From an uncultured Azospirillum sp. (GTDB taxonomy: Bacteria > Pseudomonadota > Alphaproteobacteria > Azospirillales > Azospirillaceae), in contig NZ_CAMLJP010000065.1 of the NCBI RefSeq assembly GCF_946480385.1, positions 1-36,350 of the forward strand: a DNA stretch of 36,350 nt, given 5' to 3'. This document shows, in pieces, positions 15,056-22,511 of this stretch (within the stretch, counting starts at the first letter, position 1; every line of letters starts with the position of its first letter). The notes under the pieces are model-generated. The model was given only the letters and a program-made list of their open reading frames with translations. It did no database searches and was not told the DNA's origin. A program made the position numbers and the translations under genes.

Positions 15056-16249
15056 ATGGATTACGAGACCACCTTCATCGCGCAGGTCATCACCGTCATT
15101 GGCTTTGCAGTCGGACTGTCGATCGTCGTTGCCTCCGGTCGCTATCCCCGGCATATCCGCGAATCCCTGCGCGCCTATTCTTATGGAAAATTCCTGCTGG
15201 GGTCCGCTTTCCTCATCGCCGGGCTGCGCGCCGGTCAGGCGCCGGAACTGCTGATTCCACTCGCCAACGGCATGGGGCTGGCGGGACTGACGATGAACTA
15301 CACCAGTGTCCGCCATCTGCAGAGCCGTCCGGCCAAGCCCTATCTGCCGGCGGTCGTCGGGCTGGTGGTGGCATCGCTCTGCCTGCTGCTTCTGCTTGCC
15401 GGCGGCGGCATCGCGTCGGTCCGCATCCTGACGAGCGCGGCAACCTGCGCGGTGTTGTTGGGCATCGCGTTCGAGGTCCTCATCCGCTACGAGGGACGCG
15501 GAATCCCCCATTATGTCACCGGAGTGCTGTGCGCCGCGCTCGCTACGGTCTATCTGGTCCGTATGACCGCCGGCCTGACGCAGGAGGAGGCGCCGGTCGC
15601 CCATATGCTGGACGACCGGGTGGAGCGGATTACCTTCCTGCTGTCGCTTCTGGGAACGGTCATCGGTGCGATCAATTATGTCCTGATGGCCAGCGACGAG
15701 TTCAATCGCGAGCTGTCCAAGCTCGCCCACACCGACGGGCTGACCGGCGCCCTGAACCGCCGCCGCCTGTTCGAGATGGGAGAGGTCGAATTCCGCCGGG
15801 CCCGTCGCTACGCCCGGGACCTGACGGTGCTGGTTCTCGACATCGACCGCTTCAAATCGATCAACGACCGCGCCGGCCACCCCTTCGGCGACCGGGTGAT
15901 CCAGGCGGTGGTCGACTGCTGCACCGGACAGATCCGGCGTGAGGACGCCCTGGGCAGAATCGGCGGAGAGGAGTTCGCCATCCTGCTGCCCGAAACCGGG
16001 GCGGAGGCCGGCCGGATGATGGCCGAGCGTCTGCGTAGCGCCATTGAACGGCAGCTGGCCCAGCTCGCCGCGGAAGCCGGGGTGACGGTGACCTGCAGCA
16101 TCGGCGGCGTCAGCCTGACCAGGGAGCACAGCGAGTTTTCCGACCTGATGGCCCAGTCGGACAGCGCGCTTTATGACGCCAAGCATGCCGGGCGCAATCA
16201 GGTGCGCTTCTTCCCCGAAGCGACACATCCGGTGCCCATGCCCGCCTGA
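15056..16249 (+). CDS. Membrane-bound diguanylate cyclase (GGDEF)
   Basis: A 397-residue enzyme expected to make cyclic di-GMP from two GTP at the inner membrane. The N-terminal half (about 1-215) has six or seven hydrophobic segments without a recognisable named sensor domain. The GGDEF domain (about 230-390) starts LAHTDGLTGALNRRRLFEMG and is intact: the active motif is GGEEF, and an inhibitory RxxD site (RRED) lies five residues before it, so product feedback is expected. DIDRFKSINDRAGHPFGDRV supplies the metal-binding Asp. There is no EAL domain. ATG 15056 is used; GTG 15041 is a possible start. Nothing in the neighbourhood indicates which signal it senses. Confidence 0.92.
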   Translation: MDYETTFIAQVITVIGFAVGLSIVVASGRYPRHIRESLRAYSYGKFLLGSAFLIAGLRAGQAPELLIPLANGMGLAGLTMNYTSVRHLQSRPAKPYLPAVVGLVVASLCLLLLLAGGGIASVRILTSAATCAVLLGIAFEVLIRYEGRGIPHYVTGVLCAALATVYLVRMTAGLTQEEAPVAHMLDDRVERITFLLSLLGTVIGAINYVLMASDEFNRELSKLAHTDGLTGALNRRRLFEMGEVEFRRARRYARDLTVLVLDIDRFKSINDRAGHPFGDRVIQAVVDCCTGQIRREDALGRIGGEEFAILLPETGAEAGRMMAERLRSAIERQLAQLAAEAGVTVTCSIGGVSLTREHSEFSDLMAQSDSALYDAKHAGRNQVRFFPEATHPVPMPA

Positions 16250-16262
16250 CGCCCGCCTGATC

Positions 16263-16330
16263 CGGCAAGCGGAGCCGGTTAGAAAAAACGGCCGGCGCAC
16301 GGCCGCCTTTACCCACGGGACCGCTTGCCG
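16263..16330. other. Nested stem-loop between dgc and rodA
   Basis: A 10-bp outer stem (CGGCAAGCGG at 16263-16272 with CCGCTTGCCG at 16321-16330) encloses an inner 6-bp hairpin (CGGCCG at 16289-16294 and 16300-16305). An A6 tract at 16283-16288 precedes the inner hairpin, so on the minus strand it would resemble a terminator. On the plus strand it could form part of the rodA leader or end the cyclase transcript. Confidence 0.6.
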
Positions 16331-16441
16331 CATTATCCGCGCCGGTCCCCCTCCGGACGGTTTGCCCCGCCCGTTCTTTCGGGGTCCGATCCGCCGGGTC
16401 CGATCCGGCTCCGTCCCTTCCGGCAACATCGGCGTAAGGTC

Positions 16442-17608
16442 GTGGTTCTTTCCAATCTCGGCTCCGGCGGCCTGGAGCCGCAGCGGTCGCAGCTGACGCT
16501 CGGCACGAAATTCAGGCTCATCAACTGGGGGCTGGTCCTGCTGATCTGCACGATCACCGGGGTCGGCGTCGGGCTGCTTTATTCCGCCGCCGGCGGCCAT
16601 TGGAAGCCCTGGGCCCAGCCGCAGCTGGTCCGCGCCATTCCCGGCCTGGTCCTGATGCTGGGCATCGCGCTGGTCGACATCCGCCACCTGATGAAATCGG
16701 CCTACGTCATCTTCTTCGTCGTGCTCTGCCTGCTGATCGCGGTGGAGCTGATGGGCCGCATCGGCATGGGCGCGCAACGCTGGATCGACCTCGGCTTCTT
16801 CCAGCTGCAGCCGTCGGAGCTGATGAAGCCGGCGCTGACGCTGGCGCTCGCCCGCTATTTCCACGGGGTGACGCTGGACCAGATCGGCCGGCCGCTGCTG
16901 CTGATCCCGCCGCTGCTGCTGGTCTTCACGCCGGTGGCCTTCGTGCTGATGCAGCCGAACCTCGGCACCTCGCTGCTGCTCATCATGGGCAGCGGCGCCA
17001 TCTTCTTCGCCGCCGGCGTCCGGGTGTGGAAGTTCCTGCTGGTGATCGGCGGTGGCCTCAGCGCCATCCCCATCGCCTGGGAGTTCCTGCACGATTACCA
17101 GAAGCAGCGCGTCTACACCTTCCTCGATCCGGAGACCGATCCGCTCGGCGCCGGCTACAACATCCTGCAGTCGAAGATCGCGCTGGGATCCGGCGGGCTG
17201 TTCGGCAAGGGTTTCATGTCCGGCTCGCAGAGCCAGCTGATGTTCCTGCCGGAAAAGCACACCGACTTCATCTTCGTCGTCCTGGCGGAAGAGTTCGGCA
17301 TGGTCGGGGCCGCCACGCTGCTGGCCCTCTATGTGCTGCTGTTCATTTATGGCTGGGTGATCGCGCTGAACAGCCGCAGCCAGTTCGGCAGGCTGGTCGC
17401 CGTCGGCATGACCGCGCAGTTCTTCCTCTACGTCTTCGTCAACGTGGCGATGGTGATGGGGCTGATCCCGGTCGTCGGCATCCCGCTGCCACTGGTGTCC
17501 TACGGCGGCTCGGCGATGATGACGCTGATGATCGGCGTCGGCCTGCTGCTCAGCATGTCGGTCCACCGCGATGTGCGCATCCCCAAAAGTGGCGTCACCG
17601 ACGTCTGA
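16442..17608 (+). CDS. rodA: Rod-shape-determining peptidoglycan polymerase RodA
   Basis: A 388-residue SEDS-family peptidoglycan glycosyltransferase of the elongation machinery, with about ten transmembrane segments. Signatures: RWIDLGFFQLQPSELMKPAL (about 112-131), QPNLGTSLLLIMG, QKQRVYTFLDPETDPLGAGYN with the downstream QSKIALGSGGLFGKGF, LPEKHTDFIFVVLAEEFG with the conserved acidic residues, and PLPLVSYGGSAMM near the C-terminus. The first ATG in frame is far inside the protein, so GTG 16442 is chosen because homology begins about there. AAGG at 16435-16438 is close to it. The usual partners mreBCD and the class B PBP2 are not adjacent, so rodA has been separated from the mre cluster in this genome or lies beside a transposed cyclase. 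Confidence 0.93.
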   Translation: MVLSNLGSGGLEPQRSQLTLGTKFRLINWGLVLLICTITGVGVGLLYSAAGGHWKPWAQPQLVRAIPGLVLMLGIALVDIRHLMKSAYVIFFVVLCLLIAVELMGRIGMGAQRWIDLGFFQLQPSELMKPALTLALARYFHGVTLDQIGRPLLLIPPLLLVFTPVAFVLMQPNLGTSLLLIMGSGAIFFAAGVRVWKFLLVIGGGLSAIPIAWEFLHDYQKQRVYTFLDPETDPLGAGYNILQSKIALGSGGLFGKGFMSGSQSQLMFLPEKHTDFIFVVLAEEFGMVGAATLLALYVLLFIYGWVIALNSRSQFGRLVAVGMTAQFFLYVFVNVAMVMGLIPVVGIPLPLVSYGGSAMMTLMIGVGLLLSMSVHRDVRIPKSGVTDV

Positions 17609-17707
17609 CGGTCCGATGCCTATCCCCTGAGGTACACCGGCTGGCGAGAGGGCGCACCCCGCCCGCGCGGTTGCCGCCCTGCCCCGCACTCGCGATATCG
17701 GGGTGCA

Positions 17708-17732
17708 GGCCGACCGAAATTTCGGGTCGGCC
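17708..17732. other. Palindrome between rodA and the GH16-like gene
   Basis: GGCCGACC at 17708-17715 pairs with GGTCGGCC at 17725-17732 around a GAAATTTCG centre, making an almost continuous 25-base palindrome. It lacks a T tract; it may end the rodA transcript or bind a regulator upstream of the next gene. Confidence 0.6.
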
Positions 17733-17755
17733 CGGCAGCAGCGGGAGGAACGGCC

Positions 17756-18544
17756 ATGCGGAGAATCGCAGCGGGATACGGCGTGCGGAGGACCACCCTG
17801 ATCGGCGCCGGTCTCGCGGCCCTGCTGGTAACCGCGGGGCCGGCGCTGGCGGACGCGCTGTTCAGCCACATCGGTGGCAGCTTCAGCGAGACGTCGGGCT
17901 CCTTCGATCCCTCGCGCTGGCAGCGGTCGGACGGCTGGAAGGCCGGCGGGCACATGAACTGCACCTGGAGCCGCGCCAACGTCACCTCCAGCAAGGGCCA
18001 CCTCGCCCTGACGGTGGACGACCGTATTTCCGGCTACGACCGCTATTCCTGCGGCGAGTATTCGACACACCGCTTCTACGGCTACGGCGCCTACACGGTG
18101 TCGCTGAAGGCAGTGAAGGCCGACGGGGTGATGACCTCGGTCTCCCACTACACCGGCCCGCCCTTCGGCGATCCCTGGGACGAGATCACGCTGGGCATCG
18201 CCGGCAAGGACACCACCAAGCTGGAGATCAGCTACGTCGTCAACGGCGTCGGGCACCGCAATGCGGTGGTCGATCTGGGGTTCGACGCCGCCAAGGGCTT
18301 TCACAGCTACGGCTTCGACTGGAAGCCCGACGGCATCGTCTGGACCGTCGACGGCAAGCCGGTTCATCAGGTCTCCGGCCGGCCGGAACAGCTGCCGCGC
18401 ATGCCGGGCCGACTGATGCTGCGCTTCTGGAGCGCATCCGGCGACACCCAGTGGCTGCGCCGTTTCACCTATCCCGGCCACCCCCTGACGGCCGAGGTCG
18501 CCTCCGTCACCTTCCGCGAGGACCCGGCGAACCTCAGCAACTGA
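17756..18544 (+). CDS. Secreted GH16-fold protein, probably catalytically inactive
   Basis: A 262-residue protein with a signal peptide (about 1-33, hydrophobic TLIGAGLAALLVTAGPALA) and a laminarinase/lichenase-like GH16 jelly-roll domain. Alignment by eye with bacterial lichenases is clear: SRANVTSSKGHLALTVDD, YSCGEYSTHRFYGYGAYTVSLKA, KDTTKLEISYVVNGVG, LGFDAAKGFHSYGFDWKPDGI and WTVDGKPVH. The catalytic ExDxE motif, normally within DEIDIEF, reads DEITLGI: the first Glu remains while the Asp becomes Thr and the acid/base Glu becomes Gly. A sugar-binding or structural role is therefore more likely than beta-glucan hydrolysis. It stands alone and is convergent with livG. Confidence 0.9.
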   Translation: MRRIAAGYGVRRTTLIGAGLAALLVTAGPALADALFSHIGGSFSETSGSFDPSRWQRSDGWKAGGHMNCTWSRANVTSSKGHLALTVDDRISGYDRYSCGEYSTHRFYGYGAYTVSLKAVKADGVMTSVSHYTGPPFGDPWDEITLGIAGKDTTKLEISYVVNGVGHRNAVVDLGFDAAKGFHSYGFDWKPDGIVWTVDGKPVHQVSGRPEQLPRMPGRLMLRFWSASGDTQWLRRFTYPGHPLTAEVASVTFREDPANLSN

Positions 18545-18554
18545 CGAGCCGGGT

Positions 18555-19283
18555 TCAGTCCAGCGCTTCGGCGCCCAGGTAGGATTCGACGACGCGGGGG
18601 TCGGCGACGACCTCCGCCGGGATGCCGTCGGCGATCTTCTCGCCATGGTCCAGCACCACCACGCGGTCGGACAGCGCCATCACCGCGCGCATGACATGCT
18701 CGATCATCAGGATCGTCAGCCCCTCGCGCCGGTTCAGCTCGCGCAGGACCTCGACCATCCGGTCGACCTCGGTCGGACGCAGTCCCGCCAGCACCTCGTC
18801 CAGCAGAAGCAGGGTCGGACGGGTGGCCAGCGCGCGGGCGACCTCCAACCGCTTGCGGTCGGGCAAGGTCAGGCTGCGCGCCGGGCGGTTGGCTTGGTCG
18901 GCCAGTTCCAGCCGCTCCAGCACCGCGCGGGCCTGGATGCGCGCCATCTCCACCGACCGCTCGCGGGCCAGCGCGCCGACCACGACATTCTCCTCCACCG
19001 TCAGCTGGCCGAAGGGCTTGACGATCTGGAAGGTGCGGCCGATCCCGGCGGCGCAGACCTGATTGGGCTTCAGCCCCGTCAGATTGCGGCCCTTCAGCGT
19101 GACGCGGCCCTCGTCGGGCGGGAAGACTCCGGCGATCAGGTTGAAGGTGGTGGTCTTGCCGGCACCGTTCGGGCCGATCAGGGCGAGAATGCGCTCCTCC
19201 GGCACGGTGAAGCTGACCTCCGACACCGCCTTCAGCCCGCGGAAGCGCTTCGACAGGCCCTCGACCTCAAGCAATGCGGCCAT
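18555..19283 (-). CDS. livG: Branched-chain amino-acid-type ABC transporter ATPase LivG
   Basis: A 242-residue ATPase of the LivG group. Walker A GPNGAGKTT (about 35-43), Q-loop region near FQIVKPFGQLTVEENVVVGAL, a signature helix in which SLTLPDRKRLEVARAL replaces the usual LSGGQ, Walker B TLLLLDEVLAGL, and the switch His in MIEHVMRAVM. The signature is SLTLPDRKR rather than LSYGQQRRLE, an unusual change because this loop contacts the ATP of the partner subunit. The C-terminal GEKIADGIPAEVVADPRVVESYLG is typical of the family. It starts 4 bases after the livM stop (TGAGATG) and ends the operon. No livF ATPase follows. Confidence 0.93.
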   Translation of the reverse strand: MAALLEVEGLSKRFRGLKAVSEVSFTVPEERILALIGPNGAGKTTTFNLIAGVFPPDEGRVTLKGRNLTGLKPNQVCAAGIGRTFQIVKPFGQLTVEENVVVGALARERSVEMARIQARAVLERLELADQANRPARSLTLPDRKRLEVARALATRPTLLLLDEVLAGLRPTEVDRMVEVLRELNRREGLTILMIEHVMRAVMALSDRVVVLDHGEKIADGIPAEVVADPRVVESYLGAEALD

Positions 19284-19284
19284 C

Positions 19285-20307
19285 TCAGGCACCCTCCCCC
19301 GGCTGGCGGAAATCTCCAGGCTGACGGACAAGACGCAGGCGGCGGGCAAGCCAAGGCCAGACGCCCTCCGGCCGGAACACCACGATCGCCACCAGCGCCG
19401 CGCCATAGAACAGTTGCTTCAGGCCGGGCAAATCCAGCCCGCCGGCCTCGATCAGGAAGGTCAGCGCCTCGCCCAGCGGGGTCAGGATGAAGGCGCCCAG
19501 GATCGGGCCGACCAGCGTGCCGATGCCGCCGACGATGGCCGGCAGGATGATCTCGATGGAGCGGCCCATGGAGAAGACCTGCTCCGGGAACAGGTTGTTG
19601 AAATAGAAGGCCTGGAACACCCCGCCCAGCGCGGTCAGGGCGGACGACACCGCCACTGCGGTCATGCGGGCGCGGAACAAATCGACGCCCGACGCCTCGG
19701 CCGCGTCCGGCTCCTCGCGCACCGCCAGCCACTGGTAGCCCAGCCGGCTGTGCAACAGCACCCGCGACAGCAGCAGCGCCCCGACGACCAGCGCCAGCGC
19801 GACGTAGTAGAACAGCATCGGCGAACCGCGCAGGTTCAGCGGATCGCTCGCCCCGGCCTCCACCGGCAGGAAGAACCCGCCGGAGCCGCCCACCCAGGTG
19901 ATGTGGTCGAAGCCGATGCGCGCCACCTCGGCGAAGGCGATGGTCAGCAGGGCGAAATGCACGCCCTTCACCCCGAAGCGGAAGCCCAGGAAGCCGATGA
20001 TGCAGCCGGCCACCACCGCGACCAGCATCGCCAGCACCATGCCGGCCCACGGGCCGATGCCGAAATGGACGAACAGCGCGGCGCTGACATAGGCGCCGAG
20101 GCCGACATACAGCGCATGGCCCAGCGACAGCAGGCCGGAAAAGCCCATCATCACGTTCCAGGCCTGTCCGACATAGGCGAACCACAGCACCGTGGTCAGA
20201 ACCGACACCAGATAGCGGTCGGCGACGAAGGGCGCCACCGCCAGCCCCAGCGCCGCCAGCACCAGCAGCACAATGCCGCGCCCGGTCACTCCCGAAAGGC
20301 CGCTCAT
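19285..20307 (-). CDS. livM: Branched-chain amino-acid-type ABC permease LivM
   Basis: A 340-residue inner-membrane permease with about nine hydrophobic segments. Family blocks: YVGQAWNVMMGFSGLLSLGHALYVGLGAYV, GVKGVHFALLTIAFAEVARIG, REEPDAAEASGVDLFRARMTAVAVSSALTALGGVF (the EAA-like coupling region), and EIILPAIVGGIGTLVGPILGAF. It pairs with LivH to form the substrate path. The ATG at 20307 overlaps the livH stop as ATGA, so the two are translationally coupled. Substrate specificity within this family ranges from branched-chain amino acids to urea, amides and aromatics, and cannot be read from the permease alone. Confidence 0.94.
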   Translation of the reverse strand: MSGLSGVTGRGIVLLVLAALGLAVAPFVADRYLVSVLTTVLWFAYVGQAWNVMMGFSGLLSLGHALYVGLGAYVSAALFVHFGIGPWAGMVLAMLVAVVAGCIIGFLGFRFGVKGVHFALLTIAFAEVARIGFDHITWVGGSGGFFLPVEAGASDPLNLRGSPMLFYYVALALVVGALLLSRVLLHSRLGYQWLAVREEPDAAEASGVDLFRARMTAVAVSSALTALGGVFQAFYFNNLFPEQVFSMGRSIEIILPAIVGGIGTLVGPILGAFILTPLGEALTFLIEAGGLDLPGLKQLFYGAALVAIVVFRPEGVWPWLARRLRLVRQPGDFRQPGEGA

Positions 20308-21173
20308 GACCGTTTCCCCAGCAGCCCTTGCGGGCGCAGCAGCAGCACCACGATCAGCACCCCGTAGCTGAACAGGGATTTCAGGGACGGCGTCAGCAGG
20401 AAGCCGGCCAGCGCCTCCGACATGCCGATCAGCACGCCACCCAGCAGCGCGCCGGGCAGACTGCCCAACCCGCCGACGATGACGATGATGAAGCTGAGCA
20501 GCGTGTATTCCGGCGCCAGCTGCGGCCGGGCATCGACCAGCAGCGTCATCAGCGCACCCGCCACCCCGACCACGGCGGCGCCGATGCCGAAGGTCAGCGC
20601 ATAGAGCCCGTCGATGTTCAGACCGACCACGCGGGCGCCCAGCGGGTTGTCGGCGCAGGCGCGGATCGCCTTGCCGGTCCGGCTGAAGCGGAAGAAGGCG
20701 AACAGCGCCGCCGCCACCACGATGGCCGCCGCCCCGGCGCGCAGCCGCACGGCGTCCAGCAGCATCGGCCCGATCTCCACCGTGTCGAAGCTGTAGGGCA
20801 CCTGGACATTGCGGGCATCGGGGCCGAACAGCATCAGCATGGCGTTGACCAGGATGGTGGCGACGCCCAGCAGCAGGATGAACTGCATGTGCTCCGGCCG
20901 CTCGACGAACTTGTTCACCAGCCCGCGCTGCAGAAGCCAACCGCAGACGAACAGCAGCGCCGCCATGATCGGCGCCGACAGCAGCGGGTCCAGCCCAAGC
21001 CAGCCGCCCAGCAGCACGGCGCCGTACATACCCGCCACCATCATCTCGCCATGGGCGAAGTTGACGACGCGCACCACGCCGAAGATGACCGACAGGCCGA
21101 GCGCCGCCAGCCCATAGACCAGGCCGGTCAGCAGGCCGGAGGCCGCGATGTTCAGATAATAGTCGATCGGCAT
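20304..21173 (-). CDS. livH: Branched-chain amino-acid-type ABC permease LivH
   Basis: A 289-residue permease with about eight hydrophobic segments, the usual LivH length. Typical blocks are GLVYGLAALGLSVIFGVVRVVNFAHGEMMVAGMY at the N-terminus, FRFSRTGKAIRACADNPLGARVVGLNIDGLYALTFGIGAAV in the coupling region, and SFIIVIVGGLGSLPGALLGGVLIGM near the C-terminus. It is the first gene of a livH-livM-livG operon on the minus strand. No substrate-binding protein gene accompanies it. The promoter should be between 21174 and 21274, but no clear -35/-10 pair was identified. Confidence 0.94.
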   Translation of the reverse strand: MPIDYYLNIAASGLLTGLVYGLAALGLSVIFGVVRVVNFAHGEMMVAGMYGAVLLGGWLGLDPLLSAPIMAALLFVCGWLLQRGLVNKFVERPEHMQFILLLGVATILVNAMLMLFGPDARNVQVPYSFDTVEIGPMLLDAVRLRAGAAAIVVAAALFAFFRFSRTGKAIRACADNPLGARVVGLNIDGLYALTFGIGAAVVGVAGALMTLLVDARPQLAPEYTLLSFIIVIVGGLGSLPGALLGGVLIGMSEALAGFLLTPSLKSLFSYGVLIVVLLLRPQGLLGKRS

Positions 21174-21274
21174 GGGCGGCGGATTGTCCGAACGGTTAGG
21201 TTCTGCGGGTTAGCAGTCCGCAGGCATGCAGGCAAGCCAGAATGACCGCGGCGACTGCCGATCGGTCTTTCCGG

Positions 21275-22414
21275 CTATGGCTGACCGGCCAGCCGCATCC
21301 CACGCCGCAGGCCGGCGATCCGTTCCGCCACGTCCGTCTGCCGGCGCTCGAGAGCCGTGGTCAGGCAGGACCGCGCCGCCGCGGCCACCGCCGGGTCGCC
21401 CTCGGTCCCGGCGCGGATCCAGCACAGCGCGGCAACCCGCTCGTGGAAGCGGCGCTCGTCCTGGATCAGATCGTAGGATGCCGTGGCACGGGCCGCCGGA
21501 TCGGCGATGCCGGCCAGGAACCGCTCCTGTGCCCCACGGGCGCGGCCGTCGAGCAGGGCAAGCGCGGGAACGTCGCAGATCATGCGCCGCAGCGGTGCCG
21601 TCACCGTGGCGCAACGCGGATCGGCGACCGGCGCAGGTGGCGGCTCCGGCGACGGCAGCGGCACGGCAGACATGGTGGAAGCAGGCACGACGGCCACCGG
21701 CACTGGGCGCGTTACAACCGGAGGGGCCGCACGAACCCCGACCGGCAGCGTCCTCGCCGGTGGTGGGGCCGCTGGGAGGGCCGGCGGGGGCGCCGGCCGT
21801 TCCGGCGCGTTCCCGCCGAGCGAGTCCCGCACCACCCGCACCGGCGTGCCGACCTCGGTCGCCGCGAAGACCGTTTCGATGTCCGCGGGCAGCATGCGGA
21901 AACAGCCGCCACTGGCCCGCCGGCCCACCGAGTCCGGCTCGTTGGTGCCGTGGATGGCGATGGCGGGCCAGCCGAGGTCGAGCGCGAACTTGCCCAGCGG
22001 GTTGTTCGGCCCCGGCGGCACCGCCCGCGGCAGCGACGGCTTGTCGCGCCGCTGGTGCGCGGTCGGTCTCCAGGTCGGATCGCGGCGCTTGCGCAGGATG
22101 GCGCTGTCGCCGACGGGGATCGGCACGCCGGGACGCCCGATGGCGACCGGGAAGCTGCGGACGTCGCCGTCGGGACCGGTCAGGTACAGCCGGCGGTCGG
22201 CAAGGCTGATCGCGATCGACGGCCCGCCGGAGGCCCCATTGACCGCCACCTCCGTCGGCGCGGACGCACCGGCCCCCGTGGCGCCCCCCGTGGCGACCCC
22301 TATGACGAGCAGGCCCCAGAAAAGACACCGTGCCAGGATGCCCGCAATGGCTGTTGTCGGTCGGGGGATGACGCCGCGGCCGCAGCCTCCCCGAATGGTC
22401 GTAGGTCTACGCAT
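21275..22414 (-). CDS. L,D-transpeptidase (YkuD) fused to an LprI-like domain
   Basis: A 379-residue envelope protein with a signal peptide or membrane anchor (about 20-48, AIAGILARCLFWGLLVIGVA). The YkuD domain (about 60-190) begins ISLADRRLYLTGPDG and carries the catalytic motif IHGTNEPDSVGRRASGGCFRM with the His, Gly and active-site Cys; it should cross-link peptidoglycan or attach proteins to it. A proline/alanine-rich linker (about 205-270) follows. The last 110 residues contain CATVTAPLRRMICDVPALALLDGRA, matching the LprI/DUF1311 pattern of a disulfide-bonded helical domain. ATG 22414 is the best start, though its ribosome-binding site is weak. It is divergent from the TPR gene. Confidence 0.88.
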   Translation of the reverse strand: MRRPTTIRGGCGRGVIPRPTTAIAGILARCLFWGLLVIGVATGGATGAGASAPTEVAVNGASGGPSIAISLADRRLYLTGPDGDVRSFPVAIGRPGVPIPVGDSAILRKRRDPTWRPTAHQRRDKPSLPRAVPPGPNNPLGKFALDLGWPAIAIHGTNEPDSVGRRASGGCFRMLPADIETVFAATEVGTPVRVVRDSLGGNAPERPAPPPALPAAPPPARTLPVGVRAAPPVVTRPVPVAVVPASTMSAVPLPSPEPPPAPVADPRCATVTAPLRRMICDVPALALLDGRARGAQERFLAGIADPAARATASYDLIQDERRFHERVAALCWIRAGTEGDPAVAAAARSCLTTALERRQTDVAERIAGLRRGMRLAGQP

Positions 22415-22511
22415 GCGGAAAGTTGATCGCGTGTCCCCTAAAACAGAGTAAACAGCATGGGACGACGGTCTCCGGGGGATGGGGGCCGCCCCGACAGCAA
22501 GGACGTGCATC

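Noticed and set aside
15005..18646. Open frame of 1213 codons on the minus strand
   Set aside because: It lies opposite the diguanylate cyclase, rodA and GH16-like genes and has the low-complexity composition of antisense frames.
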